Positions 1 through 8,502 of a stretch of DNA of 27,913 nt are shown here, piece by piece. The translations under genes and the position numbers were made by a program. The DNA lies in contig JAITOR010000046.1 of the NCBI GenBank assembly GCA_031289855.1, forward strand, positions 1 to 27,913. Reading direction: 5' to 3'. This stretch comes from Rickettsiales bacterium (GTDB lineage: Bacteria > Pseudomonadota > Alphaproteobacteria > Rickettsiales > UBA1997). Position 1 is the stretch's first letter. Every line of letters begins with the position of its first letter. The notes beneath the pieces are model-generated. The model saw only the letters and a list, made by a program, of their open reading frames with translations. It had not been told where the DNA came from and made no database searches.

Positions 1-40
1 TCTGTGCTTTTCTATATTTTGTTTTACTTGGTAATAACAT
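1..40 (-). CDS. rplP: Ribosomal protein L16, N-terminal fragment (cut by window edge)
   Basis: Reading leftwards on the minus strand from the ATG at 40-38, thirteen codons are visible before the window ends: MLLPSKTKYRKAQ. This matches the highly conserved start of bacterial ribosomal protein L16 (MLLPKRTKYRKxQ), a large-subunit protein near the peptidyl-transferase centre. Ser5 replaces the usual Lys or Arg. The gene is normally internal to the S10 operon behind rpsC. Here the upstream neighbour is a divergent acyltransferase, so rplP would be the first gene of a broken ribosomal operon. No Shine-Dalgarno sequence is evident and I could not settle a promoter in 41-198. The call rests on only thirteen residues, so it is tentative. 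Confidence 0.6.
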   Translation of the reverse strand, partial: MLLPSKTKYRKAQ

Positions 41-198
41 ACTAAACTACACATAAAAATTATTCTATTTTGAATGATAATAACAGAAAAATAAAAAGCA
101 AATAAAAGTAAAAATAAAATTATTCATGGCAACTTATTTAATTGAGCAAAATAATAAATAAATTTGTTTTTATTTATTTAATGTATTATAAACTAAAT

Positions 199-1089
199 AT
201 GAAGAAGGTTTTTTATTTTTTGCAAGCGGTTTGTTTGCTTGTTGCTGAAAAGATAATATTATTGATGGGATTAAGATTTTCAAGTTTTGTGTTTGGAAAT
301 TTGTTTGTATTGTTTGGTTGGATGACGAAGCCAAGTTTTTTGGCTCTAAAAAATTTAAAGTTAGCATTACCAAATTTAACGAAAAAAGAAAGAATAAAAA
401 TTATGTTTAAAATGTGGAATCATCTTGGTAGAGATGTGGCGGAATTTGTTTTTTTTACTAATAAACCGATGAAAAATATTGAAAAATATTTTTACATGGA
501 TGAAACGATAAAGCAAAAATTTTTAGACATAAAAAATTACAAAGAAGGACAAATGATACTTATGGCACATTTTGGAAATTGGGAAATTTTTTCTCAAATT
601 GCCAATTTATATAAAATGCCTTTTACGATTTTTTATAGAAATCTCAATAATCCGTTTGCAAGTAAATTTATTTTAAAACATAGAAAGGCCACCGGTTTTG
701 AATTTATAGAAAAAAAAGAACCTGGTGCAATTGTAAAACTTTTAAAAAGCATTAAGATGGGTAAAAAAGTTATGATTTTTTTGGATCAAAGAGATGATAA
801 TGGAATTGTGGTACCTTTTTTTAACATTCTATCAAAAACTTCATCATCTTTGGGAGTTTTTACATTAAAATATAATGTTAAATCATATTCCGTAGCAGCA
901 TTTAGAAGGGGAAATTCTTGTTTTTTTGATATAAAGATTGACGAATTTAAACCAATAAAAACTGGAAATATTGAAGAGGATATTATCGCCACAACAATAA
1001 AAATGAATGAAAAAATTGAAGAATGGATAAAAGAGGCACCTGAGCAATGGTTTTGCTGGATTCATAATAGGTGGAAAGGGAATCGATAG
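199..1089 (+). CDS. Lipid A biosynthesis lauroyl/myristoyl-type acyltransferase (LpxL/HtrB family)
   Basis: This looks like an inner-membrane acyltransferase that adds a secondary acyl chain to the lipid A precursor on the cytoplasmic face. With the start at 199 the protein has 296 residues, the usual family length. The N-terminus is a hydrophobic anchor (about residues 4-40). The catalytic H-x4-E motif HFGNWE is at residues 124-129. Downstream are the family-typical FYRNLNNP and DQRDDNGIVVPFF segments. The frame is open upstream with an ATG at 181 and a TTG at 142. I prefer 199 because MKKVFYFLQ aligns with family N-termini, but no Shine-Dalgarno sequence distinguishes these starts. It ends exactly where the convergent mtaB stop begins (1089/1090). 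The family is clear; which acyl chain and position it acts on is not. Confidence 0.85.
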   Translation: MKKVFYFLQAVCLLVAEKIILLMGLRFSSFVFGNLFVLFGWMTKPSFLALKNLKLALPNLTKKERIKIMFKMWNHLGRDVAEFVFFTNKPMKNIEKYFYMDETIKQKFLDIKNYKEGQMILMAHFGNWEIFSQIANLYKMPFTIFYRNLNNPFASKFILKHRKATGFEFIEKKEPGAIVKLLKSIKMGKKVMIFLDQRDDNGIVVPFFNILSKTSSSLGVFTLKYNVKSYSVAAFRRGNSCFFDIKIDEFKPIKTGNIEEDIIATTIKMNEKIEEWIKEAPEQWFCWIHNRWKGNR

Positions 1090-3039
1090 TTATAATTTAT
1101 AATCAACTATTTCGTTTATTTTATATTTTCCATTTAATTTTACAATCAAATAATTTTCTGTTCGTCCAGTATTTTCACTTTCAACCAATATTTTTTGCGG
1201 TTTTTTTAATTCTTCTTCTGTAAAATTTGCTAATTGTTTGGCGCAAATATCACGAATTTCTTTGGATCTTTCTTTTCTTGTATTAATTGGCACTTGCTCC
1301 ATTTTTGCTGCTGCTGTATTTTCTCTGATAGAATATGGAAAAATATGTCCAAAAACAACATTTATTTCTTTTATTAAAGCACAAGTATTTTTGTGCATTT
1401 CATTAGTTTCAGTTGGAAATCCTGCTATAAAATCCGCACCAATTCCTACATTATCTCTATATTTTCTAATTTCATTGCAAAAATCTATTATTTGTTGTCT
1501 GTTGTGTCTACGATTCATTCGTTTTAAAATTGTATCATCTCCGCTTTGCAGACTCAAATGTATGTGCGGCATAACTCGTGTTTCATTGAACAAAATATCC
1601 CTCAAATCATCATTCATATCAGCAATATCGAGTGATGAAACACGAAGTCTTGGTAAGTCTGTTTCTTTTAAAATCTTTCGTATCAATTGCCCTAAATTCA
1701 TTTTTTCACTTATACCTTTTCCATAATCAGTAATATCAATGCCTGTTAGCACGATTTCTTTATAATCTTTTAATAAATTTATTTGTTTTATAATGTGAGA
1801 TGGTTCTATGGAAACACTACTTCCCCTTGCAAGTCTTGTGGCGCAAAAAGTGCAAAAATTATCGCAACCATTTTGAATTTGAATAAATGCACGACTTCTA
1901 TTTTCAAAACCAGTAATTAAATGTTGTGATTGTGTATTAACATTTTGTAAAGTATTCATTGTAATAGATTTTTTTTCAAACAAACTATCTTCCATTAATT
2001 TAAAGTATTCTCTTAAACAGACTCCTTCCTTATCAATTTCCAAATTGAGTTGCCATATTTCAACACCGTTTTTCATTGCTTTTTTAACTTGCTGTTTGAT
2101 TTTAATTGTAATTTCATTATTTTCGGCATATGAAGGTTTAAATGGCTTTGCTTCATACATAAACAAGATAATCATTATTGCTTTTTTTTCACCTTCTAAA
2201 TTGTTTTCAAGTTCATTTAAATGTTTTAACATTCTATCTGCAAATACAAAATTTGTTTCTTTTGAAAATTCTATTTTTTTTGATAATTCATATTTTGGAA
2301 ATAAAGAGGTTAATGGAGTTTTTACTTCAATGTAGTTATTTTCTACAATAAAATCTAATTTTGAATTATTAATGGCTACCTCTCTTTTTAAATTGCCCTT
2401 AAAATCTATTATTTTATTCAATTGATTGGTTTTTAAAAAAAATTCCACAAATCTATTTGCCATATTTTGATTTATACCAATCCAATTTTTCCTCTCATTT
2501 AATGATATTGCCTCAACGGAATATTCCATTTTTCTATTTTTATTATCACTCTTTGATAATAGACATGGTATATTTTTAAAAATCACATTACCAATTTTGC
2601 CAACATTAGGGCAATAACATTTAATGATTTCACTTTTAATTTTAACATCAAAAATAAAACGATTTAAACGAGATATAATTATTCCATCAATTAACGGAGT
2701 TTCAAATTTATATTTTTCGTTTATTTCTTTTTTTTGTAAATAGCTTACAAGTTGCATTTTTTCTTTATTTCCCAACACATAATCAACTTCTGACATGGTC
2801 TCGTATAATGTCCTGTTGGTTTCTATCGCACATCCAACTACTGCAATTATGGAATCTGGATTTTCTTTTTTATGCTTTCGTATTGATTGTTGTAATTGTT
2901 TCTCTGCCTCATTTGTCACAGTACAAGTATTGAAAATAATTATTTCTTTTTCATCTATTTTGTCTTTTAAGATAGTTTTTATAACTTCACTTTCATAAGT
3001 ATTTAATCTACATCCAAAAGTAATTGTTTTAATTGGCAT
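1090..3039 (-). CDS. mtaB: MtaB-type tRNA t6A37 methylthiotransferase with a nested SfsA domain
   Basis: This is a radical-SAM enzyme expected to convert t6A37 to ms2t6A in tRNAs that read ANN codons. Residues 1-112 are the N-terminal methylthiotransferase domain with cluster cysteines C10, C39 and C70. Residues about 115-346 are a complete SfsA domain (separate entry). Residues about 355-649 resume MtaB: the HLITGFENRSRAF segment, the radical-SAM C-x3-C-x2-C at C392, C396 and C399, the LTGIDITDYG strand, LSLQSGDD, and a short TRAM-like C-terminus from about 613. Without the insert the length would be about 410, normal for MtaB. The usual IIPYxRG after the third cysteine reads ATRLARG. The start overlaps the ssb stop by one base (TAATG), which implies translational coupling. 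The frame is continuous with no stop or frameshift. Confidence 0.9.
   Translation of the reverse strand: MPIKTITFGCRLNTYESEVIKTILKDKIDEKEIIIFNTCTVTNEAEKQLQQSIRKHKKENPDSIIAVVGCAIETNRTLYETMSEVDYVLGNKEKMQLVSYLQKKEINEKYKFETPLIDGIIISRLNRFIFDVKIKSEIIKCYCPNVGKIGNVIFKNIPCLLSKSDNKNRKMEYSVEAISLNERKNWIGINQNMANRFVEFFLKTNQLNKIIDFKGNLKREVAINNSKLDFIVENNYIEVKTPLTSLFPKYELSKKIEFSKETNFVFADRMLKHLNELENNLEGEKKAIMIILFMYEAKPFKPSYAENNEITIKIKQQVKKAMKNGVEIWQLNLEIDKEGVCLREYFKLMEDSLFEKKSITMNTLQNVNTQSQHLITGFENRSRAFIQIQNGCDNFCTFCATRLARGSSVSIEPSHIIKQINLLKDYKEIVLTGIDITDYGKGISEKMNLGQLIRKILKETDLPRLRVSSLDIADMNDDLRDILFNETRVMPHIHLSLQSGDDTILKRMNRRHNRQQIIDFCNEIRKYRDNVGIGADFIAGFPTETNEMHKNTCALIKEINVVFGHIFPYSIRENTAAAKMEQVPINTRKERSKEIRDICAKQLANFTEEELKKPQKILVESENTGRTENYLIVKLNGKYKINEIVDYKL
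2005..2697 (-). other. SfsA domain inserted in frame inside mtaB
   Basis: Residues about 115-345 of the MtaB protein match SfsA from end to end. The visible family motifs are CPNVG (143-147), LSKSDNKNRKMEY (161-173), WIGIN...NRFVE (186-199), LKRE...LDF (217-230), YIEVK (236-240), FADRMLKHLNEL (266-277) and GVEIWQLNLEID (325-336). The D229...E238-x-K240 arrangement is the PD-(D/E)xK-like signature expected of the SfsA C-terminal lobe. SfsA is normally a free-standing protein of about 235 residues, described as a nucleic-acid-binding or nuclease-fold protein of unclear role and named for sugar fermentation stimulation. The acidic and lysine positions are retained, so the fold and any active site could be intact. 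The boundaries were judged by eye. Confidence 0.85.
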
Positions 3040-3494
3040 TAAAAAGGTATATCATCATCGTTTGCAAATTTATCATCAAAATCTCCTTTTTCCTTTGATG
3101 ATGGTGCCGATATTTTGTTGCTACCACCATCACCACTACCATTTTTGCTGTCAAGCAACAACATTTCCCCAGAAAAATTTTGCAACACAATTTCTGTCAT
3201 AAATTTTTCTACACCATCTTTATCGGTGTATTTTCTTGTTTGTATTTGCCCTTCAATATATAATTTACTACCCTTTTTTACATAACTTTCCACTATACTC
3301 ACAAGGCCAGTATTGTAAACTACTACGTTGTGCCATTCCGTTCTTTCTTTCTGCTCACCGGATTGCTTATCTTTCCAACTTTCACTTGTGGCAAGAGTGA
3401 AATTTGCTGCTCTCCCGCCACTTGAAAAGGTTGTAATTCTTGGTTCCATTCCAACATTACCTATTAATTGCACCTTATTTAAACTTCTTACCAT
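3039..3494 (-). CDS. ssb: Single-stranded DNA-binding protein
   Basis: SSB coats single-stranded DNA during replication, recombination and repair. The 151-residue protein has the OB-fold signature at its N-terminus (NKVQLIGNVGMEPRI), then TEWHNVVVY and GSKLYIEGQIQTRKYTDKDG. A Gly/Ser/Asp-rich linker leads to the acidic tail DDDIPF, which recruits partner proteins. Length and layout are standard. The gene starts 6 bases after the rpoC stop. An AGGA ribosome-binding site (3499-3502) overlaps the rpoC TAG, so ssb is probably co-transcribed with rpoC. Its own stop overlaps the mtaB start. The rpoC-ssb-mtaB order is not a widespread operon. Confidence 0.97.
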   Translation of the reverse strand: MVRSLNKVQLIGNVGMEPRITTFSSGGRAANFTLATSESWKDKQSGEQKERTEWHNVVVYNTGLVSIVESYVKKGSKLYIEGQIQTRKYTDKDGVEKFMTEIVLQNFSGEMLLLDSKNGSGDGGSNKISAPSSKEKGDFDDKFANDDDIPF

Positions 3495-3500
3495 ATTTTC

Positions 3501-6500
3501 CTACTCATTATTTTTCTTAATTCTATCAACCAATAAACCGGTTCCTGCAGGAATTAATCTTCCCAAAATCATGTTTTCCTTTAAACCTTTTAAATTATCA
3601 ACTTTTCCTTTAATTGATGAATTTACTAAAATTTCTTGTGTATTTTGTAAAGACATGGCTGCAATGAAAGAATCTGATTTTTTAACAGAACTTTCTGTCA
3701 CGCCTAATGCTACAAATTTTGCCACAGCAGGCTTTAAACCTTCGCTTGACAATCGTTCATTATTGATTTCAAATTCTTTTTTCTCTACAGAATCACCAAC
3801 ATTATACTCTGTATCACCAGCATCAATGACTTCAACATTCTTAATCATTTTAGATAAAATCAATTCAATATGTTTGTCTGATATTTCAATACCTTGTGCT
3901 TCATAAATTCTTTGAACATTTTCAGTCATATATTTTGAAAATGCGCTGATTCCAAAAATTCTTAAAATATCATTAGGATTTTCATATCCATCTAATAAAT
4001 AATCACCATTCTTTACCACATCTCCCTCTTCAACCAACAAGTTTTTATTAAAGGAACAATCATACTCTGCCAACGTTTCTTTGTTTTCTTTTGAAATAAT
4101 CAAAATTTTTTTCTTACCATTTGCATTATTTTTTTTGATATTTACTATACCATTAACTTCACAAATAACCGATAAATTAGACTTTTGTTCCACAAAAACT
4201 TTTTTTGTCAATTCAAACAAATGTTCCACTTCGGCAAGTCCACCAGTAATATCACTTCTTCCAGAAATACCCTTTGATATTTTTGCAATCACATCGCCAA
4301 TTTCAACATCATCACCATCCTTAATATTTAAAAATGCTCCATTTTCTAATTCAAATGGTTTATCGCCAATTTTAATTATCGGATTATTGTCGGCTATAAA
4401 GAACATAACTGAGTTATTGTTTTCATCAAGTCTTTTTCTGACTTTTAAATTTTCGAAAGATGCCTTACCTTTAAATGTTGAAATAAGAGGAATAGAGAAC
4501 TTATCCCATTCAACAATTTTTGTTCCTTTTTTAATTTTTTCACCATCTTTAACAAAAATTTTTGCTCCATATGGCACTTTAAATGAAGTTAAAAAACTTT
4601 TTGTTTCTGATAAAGATAAAATTTCAATCTTAAAGTTTCTTGATGTCACATAAGAATTGCCACTTCTATCTATCACATCCTTGTAGTTTACAAAATTCAA
4701 TATTCCATCATAAGGAACATTGATAAAATCAATAGACGATACATTACCACCAATATTATGTTTTGTATTTAAAGTTAATTGTGTTCCCGGTTCACCAATC
4801 GCTTGAGCCGCAATTACACCCACTGCTTCACCTATGCTAACTAAATTACCTATTGATAAATCTCTACCATAACATTTAGCACAAATTCCATCCTTACATT
4901 TACAAGTCAAAGCACTTCTAACTTCAACTTTTTTAATATCATTTTCTTCTAATATTTTAACATTTTGTTCGTCAACAATTGTGTTTTTCTTAATTAAAAT
5001 TTTACCCTTTTCACTTAAAACATCTTTTGATAATGTTCTACCTAATGCTCTTTCCGCCAATGTATTTATAATTCGACCTTTGTTATCAATTTTTTCCTCC
5101 AATAGAATGCCATCATCCGAACCGCAATCATCTTCCGTTACAACTATATCTTGCGCTACACCAGAAAGTTTTCTTGTAAAATAACCACCTTTTGCAGTCA
5201 ATAAGGCAACCGATGCGAAACCTTTTCTTGCGAGATTGGTTGAAATAAAATATTCATATCCATTCAAACCCTCTTTCAAACTTGAAATAACGGGAACCTC
5301 AATAATACCACCTGAAACATCAGTCATCAAACCTCTCATGGCTGATGCCTGTTGAATTTGACTTTTATTTCCTCTTGAACCTGATGTCATCATTAAATAC
5401 AATGAATTTGCTTTTAAAGGGTTGTTTTCTTTTTCAATACTATCAAACAACTCTTTTGCCACATCACTGGAACAGGTAGACCAAGCAGTAACAATTTTAT
5501 TATATCGTTCGTTTTCCGTCATTAAACCATTATCGTAATTTTGTTGAATCTTGTTAATATCTTTTCTTGTTTTTTCCACTTGTGCCTCTTTATTATTTGG
5601 TGTTATCATGTCATCCTTTCCCACTGATAATCCAGATTTACAAGATTCTTTAAACCCAAGTTCCATTATATTATCACCAAATGTGCAAGTATCATGCTGT
5701 GTTGTTCTTCTATATACATAGTCTAACAATTCTTTGATATCTTTTTTTGCAATTACTTTGTTGAATAAAGAGAATACTTCAAGTGTTCTTGCTTTTTCTG
5801 GAATTGTATTAAACAATTTAACTCTACCAGCAGTTGTTTTTTCAACCTTTGATACTAATTCTTCTTTCTCATTTAAAACTTTAAACTTATAGACAATAGT
5901 ATCATGTAAAGTTATTATTTTTTTGAATAATGCTTGTTCTAATTCTTCAAAACATGATACAATATAAGGTCTTTCACTTATTTTTTCATTATCCATCGTA
6001 ATATAATAAATACCAAACATCATGTCGCATGAAGGAGTTATCATTGGTTTTCCATCTTTTGGATGCAAAATATTATTGGTGCTCATCATTAAAACCCTTG
6101 CTTCAGTCTGTGCTTCAATACTTAATGGCACATGTACAGCCATAGCATCACCATCAAAATCGGCATTGAAGGCAGAACACACTAATGGATGTAATTGAAT
6201 TGCATTTCCTTCTATTAACACCGGTTCAAATGCCTGTATTGAAAGTCTATGTAAAGTTGGAGGTCTGTTCAATAATACTGGATGTTCTTTTACGATTTCT
6301 TCAAGTATATCCCATATTTCAACTGCTTCTTCTTCAACTAATTTTTTTGATTGTTTAATGGATGTTGATAGGCCATATTGCTCCAATTTTGAATAAATGA
6401 ACGGTTTAAATAATTCAAGTGCCATTTTTTTAGGTAATCCGCATTGATGCATTTTTAATTCAGATCCTACAACAATAATACTTCGTCCAGAATAATCTAC

Positions 6501-7553
6501 CCTCTTTCCAAGCAAATTTTGTCTAAATCTACCAGTCTTTCCTTTTAAAGAATCGCTTAAAGATTTAAATTGTCTTTTATTCATTGTTTTTACTGGATTA
6601 GCAAGTTTTTCATTATCAAACAAAGCATCAACCATTTGTTGCAACATTTTTTTTGCTATTTTGATAATTAAATCTGGAGATTCCAATTGTATAAGGGTCT
6701 TCAATCTATTGTTTCTATTTAAAATTCGCCTGTATAATTCGTTTAAATCACCACTTGACCATTGGCCGCTATCTAATTGCACGATTGGTCTTAAGTCAGG
6801 TGGAATAACTGGCAAAGCAGTTAATATCATCCATTCAGGTTTATTACCTGATTCAATGAAATCATTTAGCAAATTTAATTTTTTAATAACTTTAATTTTT
6901 TCACTTTTTGATATTTTTTCGTCGCTTAATCTTTGAACTATTTTCTTTTTTTCTCTTTGTAAATCCATTTTTGATAAAATTTCTTTTATTGCTGTAGCAC
7001 CAATACCAACTTCAAACTTATCTTTACCATATTTAACTATTGCATCTTCATATTCAAAGTCACTTAAAATCTGACCTTCCTTTAAATCTGTCATTTTTGC
7101 ATCCACAATTATGTATTTTTCATAATAGATTACATCTTTTATTTTTCCTTGCTTACATTCCAATAATGTTTCGATTTTTGGTATAAACCAAATATGTGCC
7201 ATTGGACACATCAATTCAATATGTCCCATTCTTTCTCTTCTAACCTTTGATGATGTTACTTCCGTACCACATTTTTCGCACACAATTCCTTTGTACTTGA
7301 TTTGTTTATACTTGCCGCAAGCACATTCATAATCTTTTACGGGACCAAAAATTTTTTGGCAGAATAATCCGTCTATTTCTGGTTTACCTGTCCTATAATT
7401 TATAGTTTCTGGCTGTGTTACTTCGCCATAGCTCCAACTCCTTATTTTTTCAGGGCTTGCAATAGAAATCTTAATTGCATCGTAATCAGACAAATTTACA
7501 CTTTGATTTGAATTACTTACAAAATCATGTGAATAAGCATTGTTTAAAACCAT
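3501..7553 (-). CDS. rpoC: DNA-directed RNA polymerase subunit beta'
   Basis: This is the catalytic beta' subunit of RNA polymerase. The 1350-residue protein is close to usual length. The N-terminal zinc-binding cysteines are C77, C79, C92 and C95. The active-site magnesium motif NADFDGD is at residues 463-469 (6147-6167). The second zinc site is visible in the CKCKDGICAKC segment near 4880-4915, with its partner cysteine in EDDCGSDDG. The trigger-loop and bridge-helix region (SGSRGNKSQIQQASAMRGLM) is intact. The ATG at 7553 follows an AAGAGA ribosome-binding site. No rpoB lies directly upstream, and a hydrolase gene diverges from the promoter region instead. ssb and mtaB follow on the same strand. 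The split from rpoB is unusual; the identification itself is not in doubt. Confidence 0.98.
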   Translation of the reverse strand: MVLNNAYSHDFVSNSNQSVNLSDYDAIKISIASPEKIRSWSYGEVTQPETINYRTGKPEIDGLFCQKIFGPVKDYECACGKYKQIKYKGIVCEKCGTEVTSSKVRRERMGHIELMCPMAHIWFIPKIETLLECKQGKIKDVIYYEKYIIVDAKMTDLKEGQILSDFEYEDAIVKYGKDKFEVGIGATAIKEILSKMDLQREKKKIVQRLSDEKISKSEKIKVIKKLNLLNDFIESGNKPEWMILTALPVIPPDLRPIVQLDSGQWSSGDLNELYRRILNRNNRLKTLIQLESPDLIIKIAKKMLQQMVDALFDNEKLANPVKTMNKRQFKSLSDSLKGKTGRFRQNLLGKRVDYSGRSIIVVGSELKMHQCGLPKKMALELFKPFIYSKLEQYGLSTSIKQSKKLVEEEAVEIWDILEEIVKEHPVLLNRPPTLHRLSIQAFEPVLIEGNAIQLHPLVCSAFNADFDGDAMAVHVPLSIEAQTEARVLMMSTNNILHPKDGKPMITPSCDMMFGIYYITMDNEKISERPYIVSCFEELEQALFKKIITLHDTIVYKFKVLNEKEELVSKVEKTTAGRVKLFNTIPEKARTLEVFSLFNKVIAKKDIKELLDYVYRRTTQHDTCTFGDNIMELGFKESCKSGLSVGKDDMITPNNKEAQVEKTRKDINKIQQNYDNGLMTENERYNKIVTAWSTCSSDVAKELFDSIEKENNPLKANSLYLMMTSGSRGNKSQIQQASAMRGLMTDVSGGIIEVPVISSLKEGLNGYEYFISTNLARKGFASVALLTAKGGYFTRKLSGVAQDIVVTEDDCGSDDGILLEEKIDNKGRIINTLAERALGRTLSKDVLSEKGKILIKKNTIVDEQNVKILEENDIKKVEVRSALTCKCKDGICAKCYGRDLSIGNLVSIGEAVGVIAAQAIGEPGTQLTLNTKHNIGGNVSSIDFINVPYDGILNFVNYKDVIDRSGNSYVTSRNFKIEILSLSETKSFLTSFKVPYGAKIFVKDGEKIKKGTKIVEWDKFSIPLISTFKGKASFENLKVRKRLDENNNSVMFFIADNNPIIKIGDKPFELENGAFLNIKDGDDVEIGDVIAKISKGISGRSDITGGLAEVEHLFELTKKVFVEQKSNLSVICEVNGIVNIKKNNANGKKKILIISKENKETLAEYDCSFNKNLLVEEGDVVKNGDYLLDGYENPNDILRIFGISAFSKYMTENVQRIYEAQGIEISDKHIELILSKMIKNVEVIDAGDTEYNVGDSVEKKEFEINNERLSSEGLKPAVAKFVALGVTESSVKKSDSFIAAMSLQNTQEILVNSSIKGKVDNLKGLKENMILGRLIPAGTGLLVDRIKKNNE

Positions 7554-7587
7554 AATTTCTCTTTTTTATTACATATATAATATTATT

Positions 7588-7617
7588 AGTATATAATACA
7601 TAAATATTTATTGTCAA
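7588..7617 (-). promoter_or_regulatory. Promoter of rpoC-ssb-mtaB
   Basis: On the minus strand a perfect -35 TTGACA (7617-7612) is separated by 18 bases from TATACT (7593-7588), a five-of-six match to the -10 consensus. Transcription would start near 7580, giving a leader of about 27 bases before the rpoC ATG with its AAGAGA site. It accounts for expression of rpoC without an upstream rpoB. This was judged from sequence match only. Confidence 0.6.
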
Positions 7618-7705
7618 ATAAAATTTACATCAATTAATGATAATAGTAATACGTAATAATTTTAAAAGTTTGCAAATTTAACTTTATGTTTTAACATATA
7701 ATAAT

Positions 7706-8500
7706 ATGACAAAGAAAAAATATCTAATATTTAGTGGAACAGCGTTCGTATTGCTATGTTGTTTGTATATGATTTTTGCAGCAGTTAAGCAAAATGCTTA
7801 CAAGATTTTATTTCCAACAAATAAGTTTTATAAAAGCAATTATTTTTACAAGGAAATTTTTTTAGATACAAAGCAGGGAAAAATGGTATCATGGTATAAA
7901 GAGGGTGATAAAAACAAACCTACAATTCTGTATTTTCATGGAAATGGTGAAACAATTGCCACAACATTATGGGTTTTAAACGAGTTTATTGATAATGGTT
8001 ATGCCGTGATGTTAGCTGAATATCCACAATATGCAATAAATGAAGGCACTATAAATGAAGAAAATATTATTGAAGTTGCCAAAGCAAACTATGATTTTTT
8101 AAAAAAAAAGGGATATGAAAAATTTGCATTTTATGGTTTTTCAATAGGCACTGGTGTGGCTACAAAATTGGCTACCATTGTTAAACCTGATTTTTTAATA
8201 CTTGAAGCGCCATTTGATTCCGCTTCTGGGCTTGCAAAACATTGGAATTTTGGTCTAATAACTCAAAAAGCAATAGATGGAGTGTTTGATAATGAAAAAA
8301 ATTTACAAAGTTTACCAGACATTTCACTATTGATTATACACGGAACATTGGATGGAGTCGTGCCCTATTCTATGGGTGAAAAGTTGTATAATGTAGCAAA
8401 AACTACACGAAAAAAAATATATTCAATTAATGGCGCAAAACACAATAATTTAAAAATTAATGGTGGAATAAAAGAAGCATTAAAATGGATGATAGAATAA
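7706..8500 (+). CDS. Membrane-anchored alpha/beta hydrolase (Bem46/ABHD13-like)
   Basis: This is a serine hydrolase of unknown substrate, probably held at the membrane by one N-terminal segment (residues about 6-27). In 264 residues the alpha/beta-hydrolase elements appear in order: the oxyanion-hole loop HGNGE (78-82), the nucleophile elbow G-F-S-I-G with S146, an acid in HGTLDGVVP (D216) and the catalytic histidine in GAKHNNL (H246). The combination of N-terminal anchor, HGNG and short length fits the Bem46/ABHD13 group. The gene diverges from rpoC and converges on the M48 gene with two bases between stops. It lacks a Shine-Dalgarno sequence. A TATAAT at 7697-7702 lies too close to the ATG to be its -10 unless translation begins further in. 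Confidence 0.85.
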   Translation: MTKKKYLIFSGTAFVLLCCLYMIFAAVKQNAYKILFPTNKFYKSNYFYKEIFLDTKQGKMVSWYKEGDKNKPTILYFHGNGETIATTLWVLNEFIDNGYAVMLAEYPQYAINEGTINEENIIEVAKANYDFLKKKGYEKFAFYGFSIGTGVATKLATIVKPDFLILEAPFDSASGLAKHWNFGLITQKAIDGVFDNEKNLQSLPDISLLIIHGTLDGVVPYSMGEKLYNVAKTTRKKIYSINGAKHNNLKINGGIKEALKWMIE

Positions 8501-8502
8501 AA

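Noticed and set aside
142..198. TTG or ATG extension of the acyltransferase start
   Set aside because: The extra N-terminal residues do not fit family N-termini and no ribosome-binding site supports them. ATG 199 was preferred.
1238..1726. Plus-strand open frame opposite mtaB (162 codons)
   Set aside because: It is antisense to the conserved radical-SAM region of mtaB, with no start signal or known domain.
2005..2697. The mtaB insert as an intein or homing endonuclease
   Set aside because: There are no intein splice motifs at the borders (no N-terminal Cys/Ser block and no C-terminal His-Asn). The whole insert follows SfsA motif order instead.
7697..7702. TATAAT as the promoter of the alpha/beta hydrolase
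   Set aside because: It lies three bases before the ATG, so transcription would begin inside the gene. The nearest TTGCAA (7671-7676) is 20 bases away, which is too far.
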